From: Bacteroidota bacterium | GTDB lineage: Bacteria; Bacteroidota; Bacteroidia; Bacteroidales; GCA-2748055 | DNA length: 43,762 nt | Assembly: GCA_024640885.1 (NCBI GenBank) | Contig: JAHEEC010000027.1 | Location: forward strand, 1 to 43,762 | Direction of reading: 5' to 3' | In this document: positions 1-8,230 of the stretch, piece after piece | Layout of the letters: each line of letters opens with the position of its first letter | Position numbering within the stretch: position 1 is the first letter of the stretch | The notes under the pieces: model-generated | What the model was told of the DNA's origin: nothing | Database searches by the model: none | What the model saw: only the letters and a program-made list of their open reading frames with translations | Program-made: the position numbers and the translations under genes

Positions 1-807
1 GTGATGGAAGATGCCATGGAGGACCTGGATCGGGCCATACTTTTCGATCCTGAATTTGGCGAGGCCTATTTCTATAAGGGCTATCTTCTTTTTGGACAGG
101 ATTCGAGCGGGACTGATGCAGTGCTGTTCGATGCAGCGATTTCATATGGTTTTTCCGATCCCTGGGCCTATTACTTCAGGGGACTTACAAATATCAGGGA
201 CGGAAGGGATGGGATGGCATTGAATGACATGTCACGTGCCATCGAGGGCAGGGAGGACTTTGCCCTGGCCTACCATGAACGTGCAGGGATAAAAAGGCGT
301 TCAGGCGATCTCCAGGGTGCTCATTTCGATTACCAGACAGCCATTGAATACCAGCCCCAATTCCCGCTGGCATACAACAACAGGGGTTCAGTGAAAATCC
401 TGATGGGCGATTTTGAGGGAGCCCTAGGGGATTACACAAATGCACTGGAACAGGATCCAAATCTGGCAATTGCCCTGAACAACAGGGGGTATGCCCGCAA
501 TTTCCTTGGGGATACCGAAGGGGCCATGAGGGATTTTGATGCCGCCATTGAACTGAACCAGAAACTTTCCTTTGCAACCCTTAATAAAGCCTCCCTGCTT
601 GCAAAAAACCAGGAGGTGATCCCGGCCCTGGATCTGATGGATGAGATCCTGTTGGAGTATCCCGATAAGGCACTTCTTTACCTGAACAGGGGATTGATCC
701 GGGAGATGGCCGGAGATTTGAATGGGGCCTGTGAAGATTGGAACAAAGCAAAAGACCTGGGTGCATCCCAGGCTGAAGAGTATATAAAGGAATGCAGTAA
801 TCTATAG
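1..807 (+). CDS. TPR-repeat protein, 5' end cut by window edge
   Basis: The reading frame is open from the first base, so the true start is probably outside the window. The visible 268 residues are almost entirely tandem tetratricopeptide repeats of about 34 residues, with recurring signatures such as 'AYNNRGSVKILMGDFEGALGDY', here shown by N-R-G-x8-G-D-x2-G-A at roughly residues 128-143, 162-177 and 232-247. TPR arrays are protein-protein interaction scaffolds; no catalytic motif is present. The stop is 7 bp before the ATG of the OmpA/PD40 gene, so the two are probably co-transcribed, and a role in outer-membrane or cell-envelope assembly is plausible. No signal peptide can be judged because the N-terminus is missing. 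Confidence 0.85.
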   Translation: MMEDAMEDLDRAILFDPEFGEAYFYKGYLLFGQDSSGTDAVLFDAAISYGFSDPWAYYFRGLTNIRDGRDGMALNDMSRAIEGREDFALAYHERAGIKRRSGDLQGAHFDYQTAIEYQPQFPLAYNNRGSVKILMGDFEGALGDYTNALEQDPNLAIALNNRGYARNFLGDTEGAMRDFDAAIELNQKLSFATLNKASLLAKNQEVIPALDLMDEILLEYPDKALLYLNRGLIREMAGDLNGACEDWNKAKDLGASQAEEYIKECSNL

Positions 808-814
808 GATTTGT

Positions 815-2884
815 ATGGTATTGAGATGGGTTCATACTGGCGCAATGCTTCTTTTTGTCCAATTGCTTCTGTGGTCCCAGGAGGACATTAGGGTTCCTAA
901 AAAGCATTTTAGGACCGGGATTGAAACCGGATTTAAAGAGGCATGGAAAAGTGTAAAGGAGGGAGATCGCTACTACAAGGGCGGGACAGGCACCTTTGAC
1001 CTGGCCAGGGACCACTATCTTTTTGCGTATCAATACAATCCGGAAAGTGCAGAACTCAACTATAAACTGGGTGCCTGTTATCTGTTTACCGATGACAAGT
1101 ATCAGGCCATCAATTTCCTGCATAAGGCTTACCAGCTGGATCCCGAGGTGAGCGGTGACATCCATCTTCTGCTGGGCCAGGCATTTCAGCTGGTCCTTGA
1201 ATTTGACCTGGCCATGGAACAGTACAATGCACACATGGAGGGGCTGGACCAGGATGAAAAGGTGGAGTATTCGGGCGTACTGGCCAAACGCCTCAGAGAG
1301 TGCCAAAATGGGAGAACCCTCTCCAAAGATCCTTTGAGGGTCATCATCCAGAACCTTGGTGAAAATGTAAATTCAAGGTATGATGATTACAATCCGATCT
1401 TTGCCTATGGTGACAGTGCCCTATTTTTCACAAGCCGGCGGCCCACCGAAAAGTCCAAGCGCAACCCAATAGACAACAAGTTTAATGAAGACATCTACCA
1501 GTCGGTTGCCACAGGAAAAGGTTTTGGAGCAGCTGCCTTGCTTGGGAAGCCCTTTGCTTCAAAATATAATGAGTCGCTGGTGGGAATCTCAGGGGACGGG
1601 AGTCAACTTCTAATTTACAGAGGGAACATAAGCGGTGGGGACATTCAAATTTCCACATATAAATCAGAGAAGAATAAGTGGATCAGGCCAAAGAGGATAA
1701 GCGGGAAACTCTCTTCAAAAGATGGAGAAACCTCGGCGACCCTTTCTCCCGATGGAAAGGAGATCTATTACGTATCGAAGGATAAAGAGTTGACAAGGGG
1801 AGGGAAAGATATCCTTATCTCCAGGCAGGATGTCAAAGGCAAATGGAGTAAACCGCAGAATATAAGCAGTTTAATAAATACTGAATACGATGAGGAGGGG
1901 GTGTTTATTTCATCCAATGGCCGTTATCTCTATTTTGCCTCCCAGGGCCACAACAGCATGGGGGGATTTGACATATTCAGGTCTGAAAGGCTGGCCAGCG
2001 GGGCCTGGTCTGCCCCGGAGAATTTAGGGTACCCCATCAACTCACCCGATGATGAAGTATTTTACATTACGGATTCGGAGGGTATTTATGGCTACTATTC
2101 AACCATCCGTGAGGGTGGAATCGGGGCCAAGGATATCTATAAAGTAATATACCTGGGTTCGGAAAAGGAGCTGGTTTTCAGGACAGAGGATCAGCTGGTA
2201 CTCGGGCCGGGACCTGAGAAAACCGGCATGCTGACACCGCCGAAACTCATGGTGCTTGATACCAGTTTCATCATGATGGGCAAGGTACTGGATACCATCG
2301 GCGCGATCACGCCGGTGATTTCCAAACTTTCCTTTATTGATCCCAATACAGGCGGGATTGATGCCACCGCGATCTCAGATGATTCGGGGTCCTATTATGT
2401 GAGCCTGCCTGCGCCAAAGATCTACGGGGTGGAGATTAATGCCTCCGGGTATCTTTACTTCCTGGATATCCTGGACCTCACATCGGCAGACAGTGATGAG
2501 CAGCTGCATCGTGATTTCTTCCTGAAAAAAGTGGAGGTGGGGATCAAGGTGGTCCTCGACAATATCTATTTTGAAACCGGCAAGGCTGTACTCCGTCCCG
2601 AATCTTTTGGAGCCCTCGACCAGGTATTCAGGTTCATGGAGAACAATCCCACCATAAAACTTGAAATATCGGGTCATACAGACAATACGGGGACTTTGCG
2701 GATCAACCAGAAGTTATCCAAGGAGAGGGCCAGGGCGGTTGTGGATTACCTGGTCAGCGGTGGGATTTCAGAAGCGATGCTTGTCTATGAGGGGTATGCC
2801 GATACCCAGCCTGTCGCAACCAATGATAACGCTGCAGGCAGGGAGAAGAACAGGCGCGTGGAGTTTAAAGTGCTCTCCAAGTAA
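815..2884 (+). CDS. OmpA-family protein with TPR, PD40 and CarboxypepD-like domains
   Basis: This is a 689-residue exported protein. Residues 1-21 form a signal peptide ending near W-S-Q. TPR-like helices span about 40-130. PD40/WD40-like beta-propeller blades span about 190-440, with repeated S-P-D-G-K-x-I-Y-Y and 'G-G-x-D-I' signatures. A carboxypeptidase-regulatory-like beta domain covers about 490-570, and a C-terminal OmpA-like peptidoglycan-binding domain about 580-689. The OmpA domain has the expected G-H-T-D-N-T-G (from residue 620) and N-R-R-V-E-F near the end, whose Asp and Arg bind meso-diaminopimelate in the family. The architecture matches PorE/OmpA-PD40 proteins of Bacteroidota that anchor envelope machinery such as type IX secretion to peptidoglycan. 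A PorE role is only an inference. ATG at 815 follows the TPR stop by 7 bp. Confidence 0.92.
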   Translation: MVLRWVHTGAMLLFVQLLLWSQEDIRVPKKHFRTGIETGFKEAWKSVKEGDRYYKGGTGTFDLARDHYLFAYQYNPESAELNYKLGACYLFTDDKYQAINFLHKAYQLDPEVSGDIHLLLGQAFQLVLEFDLAMEQYNAHMEGLDQDEKVEYSGVLAKRLRECQNGRTLSKDPLRVIIQNLGENVNSRYDDYNPIFAYGDSALFFTSRRPTEKSKRNPIDNKFNEDIYQSVATGKGFGAAALLGKPFASKYNESLVGISGDGSQLLIYRGNISGGDIQISTYKSEKNKWIRPKRISGKLSSKDGETSATLSPDGKEIYYVSKDKELTRGGKDILISRQDVKGKWSKPQNISSLINTEYDEEGVFISSNGRYLYFASQGHNSMGGFDIFRSERLASGAWSAPENLGYPINSPDDEVFYITDSEGIYGYYSTIREGGIGAKDIYKVIYLGSEKELVFRTEDQLVLGPGPEKTGMLTPPKLMVLDTSFIMMGKVLDTIGAITPVISKLSFIDPNTGGIDATAISDDSGSYYVSLPAPKIYGVEINASGYLYFLDILDLTSADSDEQLHRDFFLKKVEVGIKVVLDNIYFETGKAVLRPESFGALDQVFRFMENNPTIKLEISGHTDNTGTLRINQKLSKERARAVVDYLVSGGISEAMLVYEGYADTQPVATNDNAAGREKNRRVEFKVLSK

Positions 2885-2911
2885 AACCCTGCTTTTTAAC
2901 AATTTCATTCC

Positions 2912-2948
2912 TGCTGGAAAGTATTACTTTTGTCGAATAATTCCAGCA
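2912..2948. repeat. 8-bp inverted repeat bracketing the gcvT -7 box
   Basis: TGCTGGAA at 2912-2919 and its exact reverse complement TTCCAGCA at 2941-2948 are separated by 21 bp. They flank the candidate -7 element at 2925-2932. The pair could be two half-sites of an operator or the stem of a long-loop hairpin after the OmpA gene. The loop is long and no T-run follows, so terminator function is unlikely. Confidence 0.4.
2925..2932 (+). promoter_or_regulatory. Candidate Bacteroidota -7 box for gcvT-comB
   Basis: TACTTTTG matches the TAnnTTTG -7 consensus of Bacteroidota sigma-ABfr promoters exactly. It lies 29 bp before the chosen gcvT start, which would give a short leader. No convincing TTTG -33 box sits at the usual spacing, only T-rich sequence, so this is a -7-only prediction. 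Confidence 0.5.
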
Positions 2949-2961
2949 ATTCCAAATCTTT

Positions 2962-4068
2962 TTGAAAGTGAATAAGACTGTCTTCAATACGCGTCACCTT
3001 GAACTGGGTGCAAAGATGATCCCTTTCGCGGGATTTGAAATGCCGGTGGAGTATTCCGGTGTGCGACAGGAACACATGAACGTGAGGGAAAATGTGGGGC
3101 TGTTTGACGTTTCGCACATGGGGGAGCTATGGATCAAGGGGCCAGGTGCATTTGAGCTGGTCCAGAGACTCACATCCAATGACCTGGGAAAACTGGTGCC
3201 AGGGAGTATTCAGTATACCTGCTTCCCCAATGATAAAGGAGGGATCGTGGATGATCTCCTGGTGTACAGGTATGAGGATGAAAAGTACCTGCTGGTTGTA
3301 AATGCTGCCAATGTGGAGAAGGATTATCATTGGATCCTGAAGAATAATCAAAATGGGGCCGAAGTGCAAGACAGCTCTACGCGCATCTCCCAGCTGGCTT
3401 TGCAGGGACCCAATGCGCTGGTATTGCTTCAAAAATTGACCTCCGTCGACCTTTCATCCATTCCCTATTATCATTTTGTGACCGGTGAATTGGCCGGTGT
3501 GAAGGAAGTGATCATCAGCAACTCAGGCTATACGGGAGCAGGTGGATTTGAACTCTACATGGATAACGGGGGTGGCCTGCAGGTGTGGGACAAGCTCTTT
3601 GAAGCAGGCCAGGAATTTGGGTTAAAGCCCGCAGGTCTGGCAGCCCGGGATACCTTGAGGCTGGAGATGGGATATTGCCTCTACGGGAATGATATAGATG
3701 AAAAAACCTCCCCCATTGAAGCCGGGTTGGGTTGGATCACGAAATTTACAGACGGGAACAACTTTATCAACCGGGACTTTCTCGAAAATCAGAGATCCCA
3801 GGGTCCCGACCGGCGACTGGTGGCTTTTGAGCTCCTTGAGCGCGGTATCCCCCGGCAGCACTATCCCATCCTGGACCTGGATGGGAATCCAACCGGTGAG
3901 GTTACTTCGGGCACCATGTCGCCCATGCTCAATAAAGGGATCGGGATGGGCTATGTGGGTGCGAAGGATTCCACGCCGGGTTCTGAGGTCCGCATAGAGA
4001 TCAGGAACAAACAGATTCCGGCACTGGTGGTGAAGCCGCCTTTTTATAAGCAACCGGTTAAGCGCTAA
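2962..4068 (+). CDS. gcvT: Glycine cleavage system T protein (aminomethyltransferase)
   Basis: GcvT transfers the aminomethyl carbon from lipoyl-GcvH to tetrahydrofolate, giving 5,10-methylene-THF and ammonia. The 368-residue length is typical. The N-terminal G-A-K-M[14 protein letters not shown] block, the D-V-S-H-M-G-E motif, the [10 protein letters not shown] motif near residue 190 and the C-terminal G-x-V-T-S-G-T-M-S-P motif are all family signatures of the folate-binding fold. There is no ATG at the N-terminus. A TTG at 2962 or a GTG two codons later (2968) must serve, because the next in-frame ATG would remove the first conserved block. comB follows after 3 bp, so they form one transcript. 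The other gcv genes are not in this window. Confidence 0.95.
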   Translation: MKVNKTVFNTRHLELGAKMIPFAGFEMPVEYSGVRQEHMNVRENVGLFDVSHMGELWIKGPGAFELVQRLTSNDLGKLVPGSIQYTCFPNDKGGIVDDLLVYRYEDEKYLLVVNAANVEKDYHWILKNNQNGAEVQDSSTRISQLALQGPNALVLLQKLTSVDLSSIPYYHFVTGELAGVKEVIISNSGYTGAGGFELYMDNGGGLQVWDKLFEAGQEFGLKPAGLAARDTLRLEMGYCLYGNDIDEKTSPIEAGLGWITKFTDGNNFINRDFLENQRSQGPDRRLVAFELLERGIPRQHYPILDLDGNPTGEVTSGTMSPMLNKGIGMGYVGAKDSTPGSEVRIEIRNKQIPALVVKPPFYKQPVKR

Positions 4069-4071
4069 AGA

Positions 4072-4797
4072 ATGGATCGGCTGAAGATTGAAGTATGCGT
4101 ATCACCTGCCCTGTTCCCCTATTATGAGAACAGGGATGCCATTGTTGTGGTCACCGATATCCTGAGGGCCAGTTCAGCCATTGTCACTGCCTTCATGAAC
4201 GGGGTGGAACGGATCATTCCGGTTGGAACCCTCGAAGAAGCCAAAGCATATAAGGATAAAGGGTATATGGTGGCAGCCGAGCGGGACGGGATCGTCAGGG
4301 ATTTTGCTGATTTTGGAAATTCTCCATATAATTTCACACCCGAACGGGTGCGGGGAAACCAGATCGTCTACAGCACCACCAACGGGACCAACGCCATCCA
4401 GCTGGCATCCAGCGGTGCCCAGGTACTTATAGGGGCATATTTGAACCTGAGTGCGCTGGCCGGCCATATCAGGGAAGAGGGGAGGGACCTGCTCGTTCTG
4501 TGTGCCGGTTGGAAGAATAAATTCAACCTGGAGGATACCCTGTTTGCAGGGGCATTGGCCCAAAAAGTACTTGAAGATCAGAGGTATTATACCATTTGTG
4601 ATGCCACACTTGCTTCAATTGACCTTTATGCGGCAGCCAGGGACAACATGATGGGGTATATAGAGAAAGTAGCCCAGAGGCACCGCCTGAAGAAGAACAA
4701 CCTGGATGATGTGATCGGTTATTGCCATGAACTGGACCTGACCGACCTGATCCCCGCATTGCAGGGGGATTCCCTTGTTCCGGTTATGAACCAGTAG
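4072..4797 (+). CDS. comB: ComB-family 2-phosphosulfolactate phosphatase
   Basis: The 241-residue protein matches the ComB family throughout. It has the N-terminal V-V-V-T-D-I-L-R-A-S-S motif, the A-E-R-D-G segment, the Y-S-T-T-N-G-T-N-A segment and the C-A-G-W-K-N-K-F-N-L-E-D-T-L-F-A-G core. ComB is a Mg-dependent phosphatase that removes phosphate from 2-phospho-3-sulfolactate. In methanogens this belongs to coenzyme M synthesis. In Bacteroidota the family is widespread without coenzyme M, and the real substrate is uncertain; sulfolactate/cysteate chemistry for sulfonolipids is one possibility. The ATG is 3 bp after the gcvT stop, indicating translational coupling. No ComA homologue is in the window. 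Confidence 0.88.
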   Translation: MDRLKIEVCVSPALFPYYENRDAIVVVTDILRASSAIVTAFMNGVERIIPVGTLEEAKAYKDKGYMVAAERDGIVRDFADFGNSPYNFTPERVRGNQIVYSTTNGTNAIQLASSGAQVLIGAYLNLSALAGHIREEGRDLLVLCAGWKNKFNLEDTLFAGALAQKVLEDQRYYTICDATLASIDLYAAARDNMMGYIEKVAQRHRLKKNNLDDVIGYCHELDLTDLIPALQGDSLVPVMNQ

Positions 4798-4890
4798 TGA
4801 CCAGTTTATACAACACAAGGATGAAACTTCCTTCCCAGTTCAACAAGTCTAAAGTTATTCACAATGCTTGGTTGGCAAGCCTTTTAAGTG

Positions 4891-4898
4891 TAATTTTA
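4891..4898 (+). promoter_or_regulatory. Candidate -7 box of the serC operon
   Basis: TAATTTTA fits TAnnTTTG at 7 of 8 positions. TTG triplets at 4868-4870 and 4872-4874 lie 20 and 16 bp upstream, within or near the usual Bacteroidota -33 spacing. The predicted start point falls inside the palindrome at 4901-4916. Confidence 0.45.
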
Positions 4899-4900
4899 AC

Positions 4901-4916
4901 TGTTATCTAGATAACA
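4901..4916. promoter_or_regulatory. Perfect 16-bp palindrome before serC, possible operator
   Basis: TGTTATCTAGATAACA is an exact 16-bp palindrome in the 155-bp gap between comB and serC. It begins 2 bp after the candidate -7 box, where a bound repressor would cover the transcription start. About 0.7 perfect 16-bp palindromes are expected by chance in a window this size, so location rather than the match alone makes it interesting. The rest of this gap shows no other clear element. Confidence 0.45.
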
Positions 4917-4952
4917 ACATCCATATTTCAACACACCTTTAAATCAAACGGG

Positions 4953-6023
4953 ATGAAGCAGCATAATTTCTCCGCAGGACCGTCCATACTTTCGCCCTAC
5001 ACGATTAAGAAAACCGCTGAGGGCATACTGGACCTGGACAAATCGGGACTTTCCATCATGGAAATATCCCACCGAAGCAAAGAATTCATGGCAATAATGG
5101 ATGAGACACGGCAATTGTTCGTAGAGTTGCTGGATATTCCTTCGGGCTATAGTGTATTGTTCCTTCAGGGAGGAGCCAGCTTACAATTTTGCATGGTACC
5201 TTATAACCTCCTAAAAAAGAAGGCTGCCTACCTGGATACGGGTTCCTGGGCCAACAAGGCCCTGAAGGAGGCCAAATTATTCGGAGAGGTGGATACGGTT
5301 GCCTCCTCCAAAGAGGCTAACTATTCATACATTCCAAGGGATTATTCCATTCCCCGTGATGTGGATTATTTCCATATCACGACCAATAACACCATTTACG
5401 GGACTGAAATTAAAGAGGATATGGACAGTCCGGTACACCTGGTTGCCGACATGTCCTCCGATATATTCAGCAGGCCCGTGGATGTTTCCAAATATGCCCT
5501 CATTTATGGTGGGGCGCAGAAAAACCTGGCCCCTGCAGGGGTTACATTTGTCATTGTCAAGGATGAAGTGCTGGGACATGTGGAGAGGGCCATTCCGACC
5601 ATGCTTGATTACAGGATCCATATTGATAAGGAATCCATGTTCAACACACCTCCGGTGGTTGCCATTTATGCGGCAATGCATACACTTCACTGGTACAGGG
5701 AGCAGGGGGGAGTGTCAGCCATGCACAAACTGAACCTGGATAAGGCTGCCGTCCTTTACGATGAGATCGAACGCAATCCAATCTTTACATCCAATATTGC
5801 CAATGCAGATGACCGTTCTATCATGAATGTCACATTCGTGATGAAGGAGGAGTATAAGGAAAAAGAAGCTGATTTCCTTGCATTTGCAACAGCACAGGGG
5901 ATGTCCGGTATTAAAGGTCACAGATCGGTGGGAGGCTTCAGGGCCTCCATTTACAATGCCATGCCAAAATCCTCCGTTGAAGCCCTGATCGGTGCCATGA
6001 GAGATTTTCAAAAGAAATTGTAA
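4953..6023 (+). CDS. serC: Phosphoserine aminotransferase
   Basis: SerC converts 3-phosphohydroxypyruvate and glutamate to O-phosphoserine and 2-oxoglutarate with PLP. The 356-residue length is standard. The N-terminal N-F-S-A-G-P motif, L-F-L-Q-G-G-A-S (residues 69-76), T-N-N-T-I-Y-G-T-E (144-152), D-M-S-S-D (166-170) and G-G-A-Q-K-N with the PLP-binding Lys190 are all present. The C-terminal [15 protein letters not shown] block is a SerC signature. It is the first gene of a five-gene run with serA (21 bp downstream). The Asp-Asn-rich substrate residues look intact, so an active enzyme is expected in the cytoplasm. Confidence 0.96.
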   Translation: MKQHNFSAGPSILSPYTIKKTAEGILDLDKSGLSIMEISHRSKEFMAIMDETRQLFVELLDIPSGYSVLFLQGGASLQFCMVPYNLLKKKAAYLDTGSWANKALKEAKLFGEVDTVASSKEANYSYIPRDYSIPRDVDYFHITTNNTIYGTEIKEDMDSPVHLVADMSSDIFSRPVDVSKYALIYGGAQKNLAPAGVTFVIVKDEVLGHVERAIPTMLDYRIHIDKESMFNTPPVVAIYAAMHTLHWYREQGGVSAMHKLNLDKAAVLYDEIERNPIFTSNIANADDRSIMNVTFVMKEEYKEKEADFLAFATAQGMSGIKGHRSVGGFRASIYNAMPKSSVEALIGAMRDFQKKL

Positions 6024-6044
6024 CCAATAAAATGATACAAGAAA

Positions 6045-6968
6045 ATGGCTAAAGTATTAATTGCCACGGTAAAACCTTTTTCTGCTGAAGCTGTGGAAGA
6101 GGTGAAAGGAGTTTTCCTGGATGCGGGCTATGAAGTGGAGGTTCTGGCAAAGTACCCCGGACAATCCGATCTAGTCTCGGCTATCGCAGATGTGGATGCC
6201 GTGATCATCCGAAGTGACCTTGTGGACAGGGAGGTTATTGAAGCTGCCAGGAAACTGAAGATCGTGGTGCGGGCCGGTGCAGGTTATGACAACGTGGACC
6301 TCGATGCAGCTACAGAAAAAGGGGTGGTGGTGATGAATACGCCGGGTCAGAACTCCAACGCTGTGGCCGAGCTGGCCATCGGGATGATGTTGTACATGTG
6401 CAGGAACAAGTTCAACCCGGCGACGGGCACTGAACTGAGGGGAAAGAAACTGGGCATCCACGCTTATGGATACGTGGGAAGAATCGTGGGGAATATTGCC
6501 AGGGGATTTGGCATGAAGGTTTATGCTTACGACCCGTTCATTGATAAAGTAATCATTGAACACGACGGTGTAAAATGTGAAGAAAGCGCCGAAGATCTCT
6601 ACTCAAAGTGTGAATACATTTCACTTCATATCCCGGCCAACGCCGAGACCCGGGAGTCCGTTGACTTTGGACTTTTAAACCGGATGCCCGCGGGGGCCAC
6701 GCTTGTCAACACCGCCAGAAAAGAGGTGATCAGTGAACAGGGATTGCTCAGGATGTTCAGTGAAAGGGATGATTTCAGATATCTCACAGATATTGCGCCT
6801 GATTGCTCAGACGAACTTGAGGCGAAATACCCAGAACGGTACTTTTTCACTCCCAAGAAAATGGGCGCCCAGACTGCAGAAGCCAACAAGAATGCAGGTG
6901 TGGCTGCTGCCCGCCAGATTGTGAACTTCCTGGAGAAAGGGGACACTACCTTTAAAGTGAATCAGTAG
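6045..6968 (+). CDS. serA: Short-form phosphoglycerate dehydrogenase, Bacteroidota type
   Basis: This D-2-hydroxyacid dehydrogenase should oxidise 3-phosphoglycerate to 3-phosphohydroxypyruvate with NAD, the step before SerC. It has 307 residues and lacks the ACT domain of long SerA, so allosteric serine inhibition of the E. coli kind is not expected. The R-A-G-A-G-Y-D-N-V-D motif (76-85) and catalytic Arg225 in N-T-A-R-K-E are present. Two departures stand out. The Rossmann glycine motif reads G-I-H-A-Y-G-Y-V-G (137-145) with Ala at one Gly. The usual catalytic His of T-P-H-I-G-A is replaced: T-P-K-K-M-G-A (269-275). I recall the same K-K-M-G-A-Q-T block in Bacteroides homologues, so it is probably a lineage variant and not decay. 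The stop abuts the next ATG. Confidence 0.88.
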   Translation: MAKVLIATVKPFSAEAVEEVKGVFLDAGYEVEVLAKYPGQSDLVSAIADVDAVIIRSDLVDREVIEAARKLKIVVRAGAGYDNVDLDAATEKGVVVMNTPGQNSNAVAELAIGMMLYMCRNKFNPATGTELRGKKLGIHAYGYVGRIVGNIARGFGMKVYAYDPFIDKVIIEHDGVKCEESAEDLYSKCEYISLHIPANAETRESVDFGLLNRMPAGATLVNTARKEVISEQGLLRMFSERDDFRYLTDIAPDCSDELEAKYPERYFFTPKKMGAQTAEANKNAGVAAARQIVNFLEKGDTTFKVNQ

Positions 6969-8216
6969 ATGGCAAAATTGCATGCGTTCAAAGGATTCCG
7001 GCCCGGTAAAGAGAATGTAAACCATGTGGCATCCAGGCCTTACGATGTATTGAACTCCAGTGAGGCGAGGGATGAGGTGAGGGGAAACCCCTGGTCATTT
7101 CTCCATGTGGTAAAACCTGAAGTGGATCTTCCTGAAGGGACGGACCTCCATTCCGATGAGGTTTACCTGAAGGGAAAGGAGAACCTTGACAGGCTCATAT
7201 CTGAAGGTTATTTTGTCAGGGACCACACCGATATGCTCTATGTGTACGGCCAGACCATGTTTGGGAAAACCCAGTATGGAATTGTTGGATGTGCCGCGGT
7301 GACCGATTACCTGGATGGAGTGATCAGGAAACATGAACTTACCAGGCCCGACAAGGAGGAGGACCGCATGAACCATATCCGCGTCACCAACTTCAATGCG
7401 GAACCTGTCTTTTTTGCGTACCCTGATCACCCTGAACTTGACAGGATCGTGGAAAGGGTTGTCTCCGGAAAAGCAGAATATGATTTTACCACTGATGACG
7501 GAGTGGGGCACCATTTCTGGCTTGTAGACCGCCCCGGGGATATCCGCCGAATCACCGGAATCTTTGAAAATGAGATCCCGTATACTTATGTGGCGGATGG
7601 TCACCACCGTACGGCTGCTGCCGCCCTGGTGGGACAGGAGCGGAAGCTGCAGAATCCCGGCCACAGGGGTGACGAAGAATATAACTATTTCCTGGCAGTT
7701 CATTTCCCTGCTTCCCAGCTGACCATCATTGACTACAACCGAGTGGTCAGTGATCTGAACGGGATGTCAGCTGCCCAATTCCTGGAGGAGCTGAAGCAAG
7801 GATTCGAGGTGGAGGAGAAAGGAACCAGTATTTTCAAACCTGACCGGTTGCATCAGATCAGCATGTACCTTGAAGGCAAATGGTACTCCCTGAATGCAAT
7901 GGCAGGTACCTATAATGATGAGGATCCCATCGGGTGCCTGGATGTCACCCTCCTTTCGGAACAGGTACTGGGCCCTTTGCTTAACATCACTGACCTGAGG
8001 AAATCCAGGCGAATCGATTTTGTGGGCGGTATCCGCGGATTGCAGGAACTGGCTGCCCGGGTGGACAGCGGAGAGATGGCCGTTGCCTTTGCCCTCTTCC
8101 CCGTCACCATGAAACAACTCATGGATATTGCCGATAACGGGATGATCATGCCCCCCAAGACCACTTGGTTCGAACCAAAATTGAGAAGTGGCCTGGTGAT
8201 CCATTCCCTGGAATAA
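6969..8216 (+). CDS. DUF1015 family protein in the serine operon
   Basis: The 415-residue protein matches DUF1015 (PF06245). It has an early R-P-Y-D-V (23-27), the K-H-E motif at 121-123 and A-D-G-H-H-R at 209-214. No signal peptide or membrane segment is visible, so it is cytoplasmic. Its ATG immediately follows the serA stop with zero spacing, so expression is tightly tied to serine synthesis. The D-G-H-H-R core resembles the D-G-x-H/x-R loop of ParB/sulfiredoxin-fold enzymes, a fold that includes the serine kinases SerK and SbnI. A phosphotransfer or serine-related role is therefore a reasonable inference, but the activity is not established by the sequence. I recall the same serC-serA-DUF1015 order in Bacteroides. 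Confidence 0.85.
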   Translation: MAKLHAFKGFRPGKENVNHVASRPYDVLNSSEARDEVRGNPWSFLHVVKPEVDLPEGTDLHSDEVYLKGKENLDRLISEGYFVRDHTDMLYVYGQTMFGKTQYGIVGCAAVTDYLDGVIRKHELTRPDKEEDRMNHIRVTNFNAEPVFFAYPDHPELDRIVERVVSGKAEYDFTTDDGVGHHFWLVDRPGDIRRITGIFENEIPYTYVADGHHRTAAAALVGQERKLQNPGHRGDEEYNYFLAVHFPASQLTIIDYNRVVSDLNGMSAAQFLEELKQGFEVEEKGTSIFKPDRLHQISMYLEGKWYSLNAMAGTYNDEDPIGCLDVTLLSEQVLGPLLNITDLRKSRRIDFVGGIRGLQELAARVDSGEMAVAFALFPVTMKQLMDIADNGMIMPPKTTWFEPKLRSGLVIHSLE

Positions 8217-8230
8217 CCTTATCTTCGGGT

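Noticed and set aside
581-1306. 241-codon open frame antisense to the TPR and OmpA genes
   Set aside because: Spans two real genes on the other strand and has no domain signal.
4821-4910. 29-codon ORF ending in a hydrophobic run before serC
   Set aside because: No real ribosome site, its stop lies in the palindrome at 4901-4916 and the predicted promoter lies inside it; a leader peptide is possible but unsupported.
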